Below are positions 16,210 to 27,777 of a stretch of 64,000 nucleotides of DNA, one piece after another; the first letter of the stretch is position 1, and each line of letters starts with the position of its first letter. The position numbers were made by a program, and so were the translations under genes. Location: assembly GCA_025548565.1 (NCBI GenBank), contig JAJLPB010000001.1, positions 1 through 64,000 on the forward strand, read 5' to 3'. This DNA comes from Rugamonas sp. A1-17. Lineage in GTDB: Bacteria; Pseudomonadota; Gammaproteobacteria; Burkholderiales; Burkholderiaceae_D. Under the pieces are notes generated by a model that had not been told where the DNA came from, searched no databases, and saw only the letters and a list, made by a program, of their open reading frames with translations.

Positions 16210-17988
16210 TTAACGCATGCCCTTGGCCTGATACACAATTTTGCCGCCCACCATAGTCTGCAGCACCCTGATGTTGGCGATGTCCTCGGCCGGGATAGTG
16301 AAGAAGTTCCTATCCAATACGATCATGTCGGCCAGCTTGCCCGGCTCCAGCGATCCGGTCAGCGCCTCCTGGCGCAGCGTGTAGGCGGCGTTGAGCGTGA
16401 TCGCGCGCAGCACGGCGGCGCGCGGCATGCCGGGCTGCGTGCCCAGCGTGCCGGCGTATTCCTTGCCGGCGTTGGGCGCGGCGGTGCGGGTCACGCCGAC
16501 CTTCAGCGCGAACCATTCGTCGAGCGGATCGACCGGCCAGTCGCTGCCGAAGGCGATGCGCGCGCCGGCGTTGAGCAGCAGCGCCTGCGGCTCGACGAGG
16601 GCGTAGCGCTGTGGACCCATGTAGTCCTTCAGCGCGCCCACGGTGTCCGGGGCCGGCTTCGCCCACTGGAAGGAGAGCACCGGCGTCACATCCAATTGTG
16701 CGAAGCGCGGATAGTCGGCCGGGGCGACGATTTCGTCGTGCGCCAGCGCGGGACGGACGTCCTTGCCGGCCGGCGTGGAGCGCAGGTATTCGATGGCGTC
16801 CAGCGATTCGCGCACGGCACGGTCGCCGTCGACGTGGATGTGCGGATCGATGTGGGCCTGGGCCAGTTCGGCCAGCGTCGCCTTCAACGCCTCGGGCGCG
16901 AAGTAGCTGGCCGGGCCGGTGCTGGGGCCGGGCTGCCAGTCCGGCTTGTCCGCCGTGCCCTTGTTGACCAGGTAGGGCTCCAGCATCGTGCCGGTGAAGG
17001 CGGGCGCCGAGATCACGCCATCCATGAACAGCTTGGCGTGGCGCACCTGCATCGACGGCGCGACGCGGGTCGGCCCCTGGTCGAACTGCTTCTGCTGTTT
17101 GAGCAGTTCTGCCACCGCGCTTTGCGGCGTGGCGCCCTTATCCAGGTCGATCAACACCGCGAAGTGCGCGCGCGCCGTCAGCTTGCCTTGCTTGTGCAGG
17201 TCGGCGAAGGCGGTCATGGTTTCGGGATCGGTGTAGGCGTCGAGGAAGCTGGTGATGCCCTGCTTGCGCATCGCCGCCAGCGCGGCCTTGGACGCGGCCA
17301 GGTTCTCGGCCACGGTCAGCGGCGGCAGCAGGTTCATCGCCATGTCCTGCGCGGCGTCTTCCAGCAGGCCGGTGGCGTCGCCCTTGGCGTCGCGGGTGAT
17401 CTTGCCGCCGGCGGGATCGGGCGTGTCGCGCTTGATGCCGGCCAGTTGCACGGCCTTGGAGTTCAGCAGCGCCGAGTGGCCGAAGGAGGAGCGCACGATG
17501 ACGGGGCGCTCAGTCTTCAGCGCGTCGAGCGTGGCGGCGGTGGTTTCCACGCCGTCCGGCAGCATCCCCTGCTGGAACCAGTTCACCACCACCAGCCAGC
17601 GGCTGGCATCGGACTTCTTGTCCTTGTCCAGGCAGGCCTGGATGCGCGACTGGAACTGGGCCACCGTCAGCGCCTCGTAATCGAGGCTGCAGTTGAGCAG
17701 GCGGCTGCCGCCCGACTGCGGGTGCATATGGCCGTCGATCAGGCCGGGCATCAGCATGCGGCCGTGCAGGTCGATGACCTTGGTCTTCCTGCCGGTCAGC
17801 GGCTTGGCGCCGGCGTTGTCGCCCACGTAGACGATGCGGCCGGCGCGCACAGCCAGCGCCTGCCGCACGCTGTCCTTTGCGTCGACGGTGTAGATGTAGC
17901 CGTTGCGGTAGACGGTATCGGCCGGCGCTTCGGCGCCCTGCGCGGATGCCGCCAATGCCAGCGTGAGTGCGGCGACGTGTCGGTTCAT
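16210..17988 (-). CDS. Exported amidohydrolase (amidohydrolase 3 / YtcJ-like)
   Basis: Metal-dependent hydrolase of 592 residues with an N-terminal signal peptide ending near ASAQGA. The metal-binding HxH lies in MPGLIDGHMHPQSGG, and the TIM-barrel core shows RSSFGHSALLNSKA, ARAHFAVL and FGSDWPVDPLDEW. The composite beta domain at both ends is typical (VYRNGYIYTVDAKD and GSLEPGKLADMIVLDRN). Relatives cleave amides or act as N-substituted formamide deformylases; the substrate here is unknown. The gene starts 12 bases after the stop of the EamA transporter, so they form an operon, probably controlled by the divergent AraC gene. Confidence 0.88.
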   Translation of the reverse strand: MNRHVAALTLALAASAQGAEAPADTVYRNGYIYTVDAKDSVRQALAVRAGRIVYVGDNAGAKPLTGRKTKVIDLHGRMLMPGLIDGHMHPQSGGSRLLNCSLDYEALTVAQFQSRIQACLDKDKKSDASRWLVVVNWFQQGMLPDGVETTAATLDALKTERPVIVRSSFGHSALLNSKAVQLAGIKRDTPDPAGGKITRDAKGDATGLLEDAAQDMAMNLLPPLTVAENLAASKAALAAMRKQGITSFLDAYTDPETMTAFADLHKQGKLTARAHFAVLIDLDKGATPQSAVAELLKQQKQFDQGPTRVAPSMQVRHAKLFMDGVISAPAFTGTMLEPYLVNKGTADKPDWQPGPSTGPASYFAPEALKATLAELAQAHIDPHIHVDGDRAVRESLDAIEYLRSTPAGKDVRPALAHDEIVAPADYPRFAQLDVTPVLSFQWAKPAPDTVGALKDYMGPQRYALVEPQALLLNAGARIAFGSDWPVDPLDEWFALKVGVTRTAAPNAGKEYAGTLGTQPGMPRAAVLRAITLNAAYTLRQEALTGSLEPGKLADMIVLDRNFFTIPAEDIANIRVLQTMVGGKIVYQAKGMR

Positions 17989-18000
17989 GCGGTTCCCTTG

Positions 18001-18897
18001 TTATGCGGCTCCCATCACCTTGGCGCGCGGGGCCAGCGGCAGGAACGCCAGCAGGTTCCCCGCCAGGACCAGCGCCAGCCCGGCCAGGGCCGTTGGCGTC
18101 CAGTGGTAGCCTTCGTAGATCGTTGAAATGGTCAGTGCCACGATGGGGAATAATACCGTGGAATAGGCCGCGCGGTCCGGCCCTATGCGGCCGACCAGCA
18201 ACAGGTAGGCGGTGAAGCCGATCACCGAGCCGGGGATCGCCAGGTACAGCAGGGCGCCGACGTAGCGCGCGCTGGGTTCCAGCGCGAACGGCATGCCCAG
18301 CGCCAGCGCCGCCACGCCCAGCGTGGTGGAGCCGATCAGCATGGCCCAGGTGTTGGTCAGCCACGGCGTCAGGCCCAGCGACTGCATGCGGCTCGACAGC
18401 AGGTTCCCGCAGGAGAAGCACAGCGTGCCGCCCAAGGTCAGCGCGAGCCCCATCATCACCTTGCTGTCGTTCCAGTGGCCGGCCATCTGCGGCGCGAACA
18501 GCAGCACGATGCCGGTCAGGCCGAGCAGGGCGCCCATCATCACCTGGCGGCGTATCGGACGGCCGAGGAAGATGCGGCCATTGATGGCGTTCCAGATCGG
18601 CGCGGTGGAGAACACCACCGCTTCCAGGCCGCTGGTGATCCACTGGCTGGCGTAGTAGAAGCACAGGAAGTTCAGGCAAAACAGCGCCAGGCCTTGGGCG
18701 AACAGGTAGCGCCACGCCTGGCGCGGCGGCCACCACGGCTTGCGGGTGACGAGCAAAAATCCCATCAGCACGGCGGCGGCCAGCCAGAAGCGGTAGGCGA
18801 TCGACACCGGCGCCGGCACCACGCCGATCTGGAAGGTGATGGCGATCCAGGTCGTACCCCAGATCAGGACAGTGAGCAGGTAGAGGAAGATATTCAT
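18001..18897 (-). CDS. EamA/DMT-family transporter
   Basis: Ten-helix drug/metabolite transporter of 298 residues made of two EamA repeats. The first begins TVLIWGTTWIAITFQIG, the second PGSVIGFTAYLLLVGRIGPDRAAY. I chose the ATG at 18897 because it begins directly with the first helix; a longer frame from 18948 is rich in Arg and unlikely. Family members export amino acids, purines or metabolites. It leads the operon with the amidohydrolase, and a divergent AraC-family gene begins 124 bases away, which suggests export of a product of the amidohydrolase or of its toxic substrate. Confidence 0.88.
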   Translation of the reverse strand: MNIFLYLLTVLIWGTTWIAITFQIGVVPAPVSIAYRFWLAAAVLMGFLLVTRKPWWPPRQAWRYLFAQGLALFCLNFLCFYYASQWITSGLEAVVFSTAPIWNAINGRIFLGRPIRRQVMMGALLGLTGIVLLFAPQMAGHWNDSKVMMGLALTLGGTLCFSCGNLLSSRMQSLGLTPWLTNTWAMLIGSTTLGVAALALGMPFALEPSARYVGALLYLAIPGSVIGFTAYLLLVGRIGPDRAAYSTVLFPIVALTISTIYEGYHWTPTALAGLALVLAGNLLAFLPLAPRAKVMGAA

Positions 18898-19021
18898 GCC
18901 GCCAGCATGCCGCGCGCGCGGCGCGGGCGCTTGTCTGGAATTGCGCAAATTGGCGGGCCGCCGGCGGGGAGGGCGCGCTCCGTGCTAGACTTTCAGCCAA
19001 CTCTTACTGAATGCCCGCGCC

Positions 19022-19948
19022 GTGCCAGCCCGCCCTTCCATCGCCACCGATGCCTCCCCCGCCCGCGCGCCGGACGGGCTGATTTCGCACGCGGTGTTCC
19101 GCACCATGTCCGAAACCGACGCAGTGCTGGAGCGCTTCGCCTGGCTGGGCGATGAGCTGGCGGTGGCGATCTGGCGCCGCGACACCGAGGTCGCCGAAAC
19201 CAGTTACTCCAAGCCGGGTCACCACACGCTGTCCTACTACATGGGCGGCGGCTACCGCACCGAGCGCGACGAGCTTCCCGGCCTGTACGGCGCGCCGGAG
19301 CTCTTATGCACGCTGCCGGACTGGCACGAGTCCAGTTGGACGGTGCGCGGGCCGCTGCGCTTCCTGCACGTGTACTTCCTGCCCGAGCACTTCACGCGCC
19401 GCGCGGTGGTGGAGCTGGACCGCGAACCGCGCGAGATCACGCTGGCCGACCGCACTTACTTTGAGCATGAGCGCATCGGCCGCCTGTGCGCGGGGCTGGC
19501 GAACATGTCGTGGGAAGGCGCGGACGGGCAGCTGCGCGCCAACGAGACGGCACACGAGACCCTGAGCCATCTGCTGCTGTCGCAATCGATGCCGCAGCAT
19601 CAGCAACGCGTGCGTGGCGGCCTGGCGCCGGTGGTGCGGCGCCGGCTGGCCGACTACATCGAAGCGAACCTGGCGACGAACATCTCGCTGGGCATGTTGG
19701 CGCAGCTGGCGTGCATGTCGGAGTACCACCTGGCGCGGATGTTCAGGATCTCGTTCGGCATGCCGCCGTCGGCGTGGATCGCGGCGCGCCGCGTGGAGCA
19801 TGCGCGCCGGCTGCTGAAGACCACCGACCAGCCCTTGCAGCAGATCGCCGACGCCTGCGGCTACGCGGACCTGAGCCACTTCAGCCACCGTTTCCGCGAC
19901 GCGGTCGGCGCGCCGCCCAGCCGCTATCGCGGCGTCGTTACGGCCTAG
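19022..19948 (+). CDS. AraC-family transcriptional regulator
   Basis: Regulator of 308 residues if the GTG at 19022 is used; an ATG at 19108 (MSETDAV) is an alternative. The N-terminal half is a cupin-like sensing region (for example SYYMGGGYRTERDELPG and FLHVYFLPEHFTRRA). The C-terminal 100 residues hold two helix-turn-helix motifs, LGMLAQLACMSEYHLARMF and LQQIADACGYADLSHFSHRF, followed by the typical GAPPSRYR. It is divergent from the EamA-amidohydrolase operon, its most likely target. The effector is unknown. Its 3' end overlaps the convergent DUF1993 gene by 11 bases. Confidence 0.9.
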   Translation: MPARPSIATDASPARAPDGLISHAVFRTMSETDAVLERFAWLGDELAVAIWRRDTEVAETSYSKPGHHTLSYYMGGGYRTERDELPGLYGAPELLCTLPDWHESSWTVRGPLRFLHVYFLPEHFTRRAVVELDREPREITLADRTYFEHERIGRLCAGLANMSWEGADGQLRANETAHETLSHLLLSQSMPQHQQRVRGGLAPVVRRRLADYIEANLATNISLGMLAQLACMSEYHLARMFRISFGMPPSAWIAARRVEHARRLLKTTDQPLQQIADACGYADLSHFSHRFRDAVGAPPSRYRGVVTA

Positions 19949-20441
19949 GCTTTTCGAACGAGAAGCCCGGCGCGTACAGGTGGTAGCCGTCGAAGTCCTG
20001 CTTGCCGATGTCCGCGCCCTGGCTGCGCACGATCGCGTAGGCCATGCTGAAGTGGAAGTAGAAGTTGGGCAGGATGTAGAGGTTCAGGTATTCGTCGGCC
20101 GGCAGTTCGATGTCGGCGAAGCCGGCGCGGTCGCGGCACAGGCGGTCGGCCGGGCCTTCGAACTGCCGCGGCGGAATCGCGGCGATGCAGGCGATGGTGT
20201 CGTCGAGTTGCCTGGCCAGCGCGGCGAAGGACAGCTCCGCGCCATCGAAACTGACCGGCGGCAGGCCGGCCAGCGGGCAGCAGCCGCGCAGCGCGAAGTT
20301 GGCCGTGGCCCGCACCTGCGAGGCAAACGGCAGCATCTCCGCGTGCAGCCTCGCGGTGAGCATCTCCGGCCTGGCCTTCACTTTTTCGACGATGCCGGCC
20401 AGCTGGCCGAGATAGCGGGTAAAAATAATTTGTGGGTGCAT
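19938..20441 (-). CDS. DUF1993-family protein
   Basis: Protein of 167 residues that fits the DUF1993 family, a DinB-like four-helix group of unknown function. Recognisable features are the start with RYLGQLAGIVEKV, the motif FASQVRATANFALRGCCPLAG and the C-terminal segment PNFYFHFSMAYAIVRSQGADIGKQDFDG. The ATG at 20441 lies 13 bases after the stop of the LysR gene, so they probably share a message. No metal-ligand set can be assigned with confidence. The 3' end overlaps the AraC gene on the other strand. Confidence 0.8.
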   Translation of the reverse strand: MHPQIIFTRYLGQLAGIVEKVKARPEMLTARLHAEMLPFASQVRATANFALRGCCPLAGLPPVSFDGAELSFAALARQLDDTIACIAAIPPRQFEGPADRLCRDRAGFADIELPADEYLNLYILPNFYFHFSMAYAIVRSQGADIGKQDFDGYHLYAPGFSFEKPRP

Positions 20442-20454
20442 ATTCAGCAGCAGG

Positions 20455-21378
20455 TTATTTGGCGGAGAACAGCCGCGCGATATTCTGCGCGCGGAATGCC
20501 TCGACCACAAAATCGATAAAGACGCGCGTCTTCGCCGGCAGCAGCTTCTGGCTGGTGAAGTATAGGGAGACCGCCCCGACATCGCCATACCAGTTCGGCA
20601 GCAGGCGCACCAGCGCGCCGCTTTCCAGGTGCGGCGCGGCGTGCGGCACCGGTATCAACCCGACCCCAAGGCCCAGCACCACGGCGCGGCTGAGCGCATC
20701 CGGATCGTTGACCAGCATGACGGCCCGCTGCTTGGCCGCGACTTCGACGCCGGCGTGATTGCGCATGACCTGGGTGCGCAAACGGCCCGTCAACGGCGAA
20801 CGTATCACCACGTTGGGGAACTCCGCAAGTCCGGATGGGTCCTTGGGGCGGCGCCTGCCCTGCAATAGCGCCGGCGCCGCCACCGCGATCAGATGGATGC
20901 GCGCCAGCTCGCGCGCCACCATCCCCGGCGGCAGCTCGAAGCCGGCGCCGATGGCCGCGTCGAAGCCGCCGGCGATCAGGTCCAGCGGACGGCTGTCGAA
21001 CACCCAGTCCGGCATCACGCCGGGATAGCGTTCGAGGAACGCCGGCATCAGCGGCAGCAGGTAGTCCATGCCGAATCCCGGCGCGGCGCTCAGCTTCAAC
21101 ACGCCGGCCGGTTGCCCGGCATTGACCTTGATGTCGGCGATCGCGCCCTGGATGCTGTCGAGACCACTCTGCACCGATTGCTGAAAACGTTCGCCCGCTT
21201 CGCTCAGCGTCAGGCCGCGCGTGCTGCGCATGAACAGCTGCACGCCCAGGTTACGCTCCAACAGCGCGACGTTGCGGCTCACCGCCGCCGGCGTCAGGCC
21301 AAGCCGGCGGGCCGCCGCTGAAAAGCTTCCGCTCTCGGCGCTGCGCACGAAGGATTCCAGATTGGCCAGGGTTTCCAC
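20455..21378 (-). CDS. LysR-family transcriptional regulator
   Basis: Regulator of 307 residues from a GTG start at 21378. An AAGG motif precedes it, and a TATAAT hexamer on the minus strand at 21414-21409 predicts transcription from about 21402. A longer frame from 21480 would begin upstream of that promoter and is rejected. The N-terminal winged helix shows SFSAAARRLGLTPAAVSRNVALLE; the rest is the usual effector domain. It is divergent from the NADPH-binding oxidoreductase at 21502, which it probably controls, and is followed by the DUF1993 gene. Confidence 0.9.
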   Translation of the reverse strand: METLANLESFVRSAESGSFSAAARRLGLTPAAVSRNVALLERNLGVQLFMRSTRGLTLSEAGERFQQSVQSGLDSIQGAIADIKVNAGQPAGVLKLSAAPGFGMDYLLPLMPAFLERYPGVMPDWVFDSRPLDLIAGGFDAAIGAGFELPPGMVARELARIHLIAVAAPALLQGRRRPKDPSGLAEFPNVVIRSPLTGRLRTQVMRNHAGVEVAAKQRAVMLVNDPDALSRAVVLGLGVGLIPVPHAAPHLESGALVRLLPNWYGDVGAVSLYFTSQKLLPAKTRVFIDFVVEAFRAQNIARLFSAK

Positions 21379-21408
21379 GATTTTGCCTTCAAGTGTTGAT
21401 TGAAACTG

Positions 21409-21414
21409 ATTATA
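21409..21414 (-). promoter_or_regulatory. Candidate -10 element of the LysR gene
   Basis: TATAAT on the minus strand, 31 bases upstream of the chosen GTG start. The -35 region is weak. The region also has to hold the promoter of the divergent gene at 21502, as usual for LysR pairs. Confidence 0.4.
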
Positions 21415-21501
21415 GCCGGTTGCTACTAACGCTAGAAGCGGACTGGCCCTAGACTTCAACTCAGCAAACGGTTTATACACTTAACCTTCAAAGGAAACAT
21501 C

Positions 21502-22149
21502 ATGACTATCGGTATCATTGGCTCGGGCGCCCTCGGCTCCAACTTCGCTCGCATTCTGGCCAAACAAGGCATCGCGGCCACCATCTCCAACAGCCGCGGG
21601 CCTGCCTCGCTGGCCGACCTGGTGAAGGAGCTGGGACCGTCCATCAAGGCCGGCACGGTGGAAGAGGCGGCAAGCGCGGACATCGTGCTGGTCGCGGTGC
21701 GCTGGGTCGACGCGGAGAAGGTGTTGGGCAGCCTGCCGGCGTGGAATGGCCGCATCGTTATCGACGGCACCAACCCGGTGGAGTTCTTCGATCCCGCGAC
21801 GTCGCCGGACGCGAACGACACCAGCAATCCGCTGGCGGCCTACGGGATCAAGGCGGTCGATTTGGGCGGCAAGCACTCCAGCCAGGTCATCCGGCAATTG
21901 GTTCCCGGTGCGCGCCTGGTCAAGGCCTTCAACCACAACGACGTCAATGTGCTGAAGGAGCCTGAAACCGCGGGCGGCAAGCGCGTGTTGTTCTACTCGG
22001 GCGACGACGCCGCCGCCAAGGCCGAAGTGCGCGCCATCATGGAAGGCGGCGGCTTCTTCCCGGTCGACCTGGGCGCGCTGGATGTGGGTGGTCCGCTGGC
22101 ATCGCTGCCTTTCGGCCCGCTGTCGACGCACAACCTCGTGCGCGTCTGA
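21502..22149 (+). CDS. NADPH-dependent F420-reductase-like oxidoreductase
   Basis: Protein of 215 residues. A Rossmann motif IGIIGSGALGSNFARIL starts at residue 3, followed by ISNSRGPASL, which fits binding of the NADP 2'-phosphate. Later come VLVAVRW, IDGTNPVEF and VKAFNHNDVNVL. This matches the COG2085 group, named after F420 reductase but in bacteria lacking F420 usually of unknown substrate. The ATG at 21502 follows AAAGGAAAC. The divergent LysR gene probably regulates it. It is convergent with recQ; only four bases separate the two stop codons. Confidence 0.85.
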   Translation: MTIGIIGSGALGSNFARILAKQGIAATISNSRGPASLADLVKELGPSIKAGTVEEAASADIVLVAVRWVDAEKVLGSLPAWNGRIVIDGTNPVEFFDPATSPDANDTSNPLAAYGIKAVDLGGKHSSQVIRQLVPGARLVKAFNHNDVNVLKEPETAGGKRVLFYSGDDAAAKAEVRAIMEGGGFFPVDLGALDVGGPLASLPFGPLSTHNLVRV

Positions 22150-22153
22150 CCAG

Positions 22154-23977
<1,824 letters not shown>

Positions 23978-24006
23978 TTCTACTACTCGTTTCTACTGCA
24001 AAGATG

Positions 24007-24843
24007 TTAGTCGGCCCAGACGATGACACCGGTATAGCCGGTGGCCAGCACCATCAGGCCGAAGGCGATGCGATACCACGCGAACGCGGTGAAGGTGTGC
24101 GAGCTGATATAGCGCAGCAGCCAGCGCACGCACAGGAAGGCCGAGACGAAGGCCGCCACGGTGCCGATCGAGAACAGCGGCAGGTCGGAGGCCGACAGCA
24201 GCGCGCGTTCCTTGTACAGCGAATACACGGTGGCGCCCAGCAGCGTGGGGATCGCCAGGAAGAACGAGAACTCGGTCGCCACCTTGCGCGACAGGCCGAA
24301 GATCATGCTGCCCATGATGGTGGCGCCGGAGCGGCTGGTGCCGGGGATCAGCGCGAACGCCTGGGCGATGCCGATCTTGAGCGCGTCCGCCGGCGTGATG
24401 TCGTCCACCGAATTGATGCGGGCCATGGCCGGATTGGCCTTCTCGCGCTTTTCCACCCACAGGATCACCAGGCCGCCGACGATGAAGGCCAGCGCCACCG
24501 GCACCGGCGCGAACAGCTTGGCCTTGATGGCCTTGTTGAACAGCACGCCCAGCACGGCGGCCGGCAGGAAGGCGATCAGCACGTTGATGGCGAAGCGCTG
24601 CTGCTTCGGGTCGCCCAGGCCGGTCAGCACGGCGGCGATGCGCGCGCGGTACTCCCAGCAGACGGCGAAGATGGCGCCGGCCTGGATGACGATCTCGAAC
24701 ACTTTCATCTTTTCTTCCATGCCGTGGAAACCCAGCAGGTGTTCGGCCAGAATCAAATGGCCGGTCGACGAGATCGGCAGGAATTCCGTGAAACCTTCAA
24801 CCAGGCCCATGATCAGGGCTTTGAGAGCGAGAACGATATCCAT
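24007..24843 (-). CDS. uppP: Undecaprenyl-diphosphatase
   Basis: Integral membrane phosphatase of 278 residues that recycles undecaprenyl diphosphate to the monophosphate for peptidoglycan and other envelope polymers, and gives low-level bacitracin resistance. Both family motifs are present: [17 protein letters not shown] near residue 17 and [14 protein letters not shown] near residue 170. The ATG at 24843 begins directly with the first helix; a longer frame is rejected. No operon partner is evident. Confidence 0.95.
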   Translation of the reverse strand: MDIVLALKALIMGLVEGFTEFLPISSTGHLILAEHLLGFHGMEEKMKVFEIVIQAGAIFAVCWEYRARIAAVLTGLGDPKQQRFAINVLIAFLPAAVLGVLFNKAIKAKLFAPVPVALAFIVGGLVILWVEKREKANPAMARINSVDDITPADALKIGIAQAFALIPGTSRSGATIMGSMIFGLSRKVATEFSFFLAIPTLLGATVYSLYKERALLSASDLPLFSIGTVAAFVSAFLCVRWLLRYISSHTFTAFAWYRIAFGLMVLATGYTGVIVWAD

Positions 24844-24967
24844 GAAGTAAGTAGTTAGTTGGTGGGAAAAGAGGGCGCAGTCATAGCGCCGGGGTCGAAG
24901 CTTACCATGTTCGCCGGCTCCGATTCTGAATCTCACTCAAGCGTAATGCGGTTTTCGGCTGCCCGAC

Positions 24968-24993
24968 GAAAAAACGCCCCGGAGCGGGGCGTT
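24968..24993 (-). terminator. Intrinsic terminator after the M36 peptidase gene
   Basis: On the minus strand, stem AACGCCCC/GGGGCGTT with a five-base loop is followed by TTTT and further T residues. It lies 35 bases downstream of the M36 stop codon and upstream of uppP. Confidence 0.88.
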
Positions 24994-25027
24994 AAAGGAA
25001 GACACTGCGGGCAGCCAGTGCGGCCGG

Positions 25028-27148
25028 TTACCAGCTGGCCTTGAGCGTGTACTTGCCGCTGGTGGCGCCGGTGCCGCCGCCGTAGTAGATGACCTTGGCG
25101 TACAGCGTGCCGGCGGTGCCGTAGCTGATGCTGTCGGTCGAGCCGGTGCCGTTGGTGCTGGACGCGACCTTGGTGCCGGCGCTGTTGTACAACTCCAGGT
25201 CGTAGTCCGAGCTGGCGTTCGGCGCCAGCGTCAGCGCCAGCGTTTTGCCGGTCGGCAGCACGATCTTGTAGTAGTCCACATCGGTCGACGCGCTCATCGT
25301 GCCGTTGACCGTGGTGCCGGCGGTGGTGATGGCTTGCGCGGTGGCGGTGGTGTTGTTGCTCTCGACCTCGCTGATGGTCGGGCCGCTGACCACCGACGAC
25401 AGGATGTTCTGCGCCTCGAACTTGGCCTGGAAGGTGTTGGCGTAGGTCAGGTCGGACGGGAACAGCGTCTTGGCCGCGTTGACGATGGCGGTGGCCATGG
25501 CCGGCATCTTGATGTTGCTGCCCAGGCCGAAGTGCGCCTCCAGGATGATCTGGTCGATGTTGGCGCGCGGCTTGCCGGCGGCGATCAGCGCCACCATCGA
25601 CTGGTACAGCGGCGCCGACCACAATTCATCCGACTGGAAGCTGACGCCGCCCTCGGTCACCGACTGGTGGGCGCCGTAGGTCTTGCTGGCGTTGTACTTG
25701 GCGTCGGTGCGGTTGAGCAGGCGGCCGTCCCAGCAGGCGCCGTGGCCGTCCCAGCTGAAGGCCCACTCGGGATGGTAGATCTTGCCGTTCGGGGTGCTGT
25801 AGGAGTAGGACGCGGCCCAGTAGTCGCCGAAGCCTTCGCCCATGGCGCCGGTGTCGCCGCCGGTCCAGCTGCTGTCGATGTTGGCCTGGATGCCGTGGCC
25901 GTACTCGTGCAGGATCACGTCGGCGTCCTCGCTGTCGTTGACGCAGCCGTGGCCGAAGGCCAGGTAGTCCGAGCCGGCCGCGCCGCCGCTGTAGTGCGAG
26001 TTGTCGTCGCCGTTGACGCCGTTGGTGTCCACGTCCAGCGGACGGTTGATGATGGACTTGGTGCCGGTGAAGCCCAGCGACTGGATGTAGCGCTGGCTCT
26101 GGTCCAGGTGGAAGTAGACGTTGGTGTCGTCGAAGGCGTCGTTGCCGCGCTTGGCCGTCCACACGCCGTTGCTGGTGGTGCTGGGCGCGGTGTTCGGCGC
26201 CTCGATGTCCTTGAGGTTGACGAACGGGCCGCTCAGCTTGTAGACGCCGCTGGTCACCGTCAGGTCGCGCAGGGTCTTGGTCGAGTAGGCGGCGTCGAAG
26301 GCGGAGGCGGGCGAGGTGTCGGTCAGCGCGTCGGTGTTGAGCACGGTGCGCGGATCGGGATCGAAGGCGTAGCCGGAACCGTTGATGCCGGACGGCGTGG
26401 CGGTGGCCACGGCGCCGCCCTGCAGGGCCTGGCGGCCATGCGTGCTCTGGCTGTCGTTGAGCGCCTTGGTGGCGGCGCGGCGGTCCAGCACGGGGCCGGC
26501 CAGCTCGGCGCGCGCGTCCAGCGAGCGCTTGCCGCGGCGCGGCAGCGAGGTGGAATAGGAACCGATCACCGTGCCGTCATGCGCGTTCAGGAATTGCACG
26601 AAGCCGCCGGTCGGCATCTGCGCCTCGATGCGCACCTTGCGCGCCAGTTGCACGCCGTCCTTGGTGGGCACCCACACCAGCTCGGACGATGGCGCGGCCA
26701 CCAGCGGGTGCTGCACCTTCATATTGGACCAGGCCTTGTCCAATGCCTGGTCCTCGCTGATCTGGGCCTGGTTGTACAGCTGGTTGACGGCGCTGGCGTC
26801 CACCTTGTCGGAGATGTGGCGGGTCTCGTTGAAGATCTTTTGCAGCTGGCCGTTCTTGCCGATGGAGACGATGATCTCGGCCCGGTCCACGGGCAGTCCG
26901 CGCAGCATCTGCTGGTAGTGGTAGTGCTTGCCGGTGAGCGATTCCTGCACCTTCACCAGACCCAGGTTGTTCAAGCCGGCGGGCAGGCCGTAGCGGCTGG
27001 CGTTCTGGCGCAGCACCTCGTCGGCCGAGGTGGCGGCGGTGCCGGAGAACAGCGTGAGGTTGTCAACGGAATAGCTGCCGGCATGCGCGGAACCCGCGTA
27101 GGCCAGCACGATCAGGGATGCAAGTAGGGGACGGGCAAATGGGCGCAT
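25028..27148 (-). CDS. Secreted M36 (fungalysin-like) metallopeptidase with PPC domain
   Basis: Extracellular zinc endopeptidase of 706 residues. The ATG at 27148, with AGGAG upstream, starts a signal peptide ending in SAHA. A propeptide (FTP and PepSY-like) covers about 30-210, with KHYHYQQMLRGLPVDRAEI. The catalytic motif HEYGH (414-418) binds zinc, with the third ligand Glu in AMGEGFGDYWA. The C-terminal 110 residues form a pre-peptidase C-terminal domain (PTISEVESNNTTATAQAI to the end), usually removed after secretion. It probably degrades external protein. No neighbouring gene is linked; a strong terminator follows. Confidence 0.92.
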   Translation of the reverse strand: MRPFARPLLASLIVLAYAGSAHAGSYSVDNLTLFSGTAATSADEVLRQNASRYGLPAGLNNLGLVKVQESLTGKHYHYQQMLRGLPVDRAEIIVSIGKNGQLQKIFNETRHISDKVDASAVNQLYNQAQISEDQALDKAWSNMKVQHPLVAAPSSELVWVPTKDGVQLARKVRIEAQMPTGGFVQFLNAHDGTVIGSYSTSLPRRGKRSLDARAELAGPVLDRRAATKALNDSQSTHGRQALQGGAVATATPSGINGSGYAFDPDPRTVLNTDALTDTSPASAFDAAYSTKTLRDLTVTSGVYKLSGPFVNLKDIEAPNTAPSTTSNGVWTAKRGNDAFDDTNVYFHLDQSQRYIQSLGFTGTKSIINRPLDVDTNGVNGDDNSHYSGGAAGSDYLAFGHGCVNDSEDADVILHEYGHGIQANIDSSWTGGDTGAMGEGFGDYWAASYSYSTPNGKIYHPEWAFSWDGHGACWDGRLLNRTDAKYNASKTYGAHQSVTEGGVSFQSDELWSAPLYQSMVALIAAGKPRANIDQIILEAHFGLGSNIKMPAMATAIVNAAKTLFPSDLTYANTFQAKFEAQNILSSVVSGPTISEVESNNTTATAQAITTAGTTVNGTMSASTDVDYYKIVLPTGKTLALTLAPNASSDYDLELYNSAGTKVASSTNGTGSTDSISYGTAGTLYAKVIYYGGGTGATSGKYTLKASW

Positions 27149-27331
27149 GCTGCATGGACTCCTGTAGAGATCGGGTTGATGGGTCTGCCAGACGAGTATA
27201 GCCACGGCTTTTTGCCGTTTGTAAAATCAGGTCTTTTTAGACATTTTGCGGAGTTCTGTTAAAAATGAGACATGGCGGCGCGGCGCGCGCGGCGTTAAGA
27301 TGGACCCCAAATATCCGACGAAAGGAAGCGT

Positions 27332-27682
27332 ATGCACAGGCTTTATTCCCCGCTGTTGACGGTCGCGCTGGCCGTGCTGGCGTCTGGCTGTGCGCTGGCG
27401 CAGGTGTCCGGGCCGGGGCCGATCGAGGATGCGGAGCCGGAGGTGACGCGGCAGGTTGCCGCCGCCGTCGCGGCGATGGCGGCCGATCCGGCGGCGGCGG
27501 AGGCCCCGCTGCTGCGCGCCTGTCCGGCGAAGGCGGCGCCGCCGCTGGAGCTGCTGCAGCGCGCGGTCGATGGCGAGGAGCGCAGCTATTTGTACCGCGC
27601 GCGCTGCGGCAAGGCGCTGCTGGTGACGGCCACCATAGGAAAAAACCGCGCCATCAAGCATTTGCACGTGAAAACTGAATAA
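27332..27682 (+). CDS. Small secreted protein, possible lipoprotein
   Basis: Protein of 116 residues from an ATG preceded by GAAAGGAAG. The N-terminus is a signal peptide with a possible lipobox LASGC (Cys20), or signal peptidase I cleavage after ALA. The mature part is Ala-rich with two or three further Cys residues (RACPAK, RARCGKA) that could form a disulfide. No family is recognised. It stands alone, divergent from the M36 peptidase and convergent with udh. Confidence 0.65.
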   Translation: MHRLYSPLLTVALAVLASGCALAQVSGPGPIEDAEPEVTRQVAAAVAAMAADPAAAEAPLLRACPAKAAPPLELLQRAVDGEERSYLYRARCGKALLVTATIGKNRAIKHLHVKTE

Positions 27683-27777
27683 ACGGTTTACCAGTTTTCA
27701 CGATGCTGGCTTGAGGCCAGGGAGGCTATTGTCTGGTTTAGACTTTCGACCTCCAAAATAAGATGGGTGCGCGTTCC

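Noticed and set aside
21379-21480. Longer N-terminus for the LysR gene at 20455
   Set aside because: It would include the gene's own candidate promoter, and the family starts at the GTG chosen.
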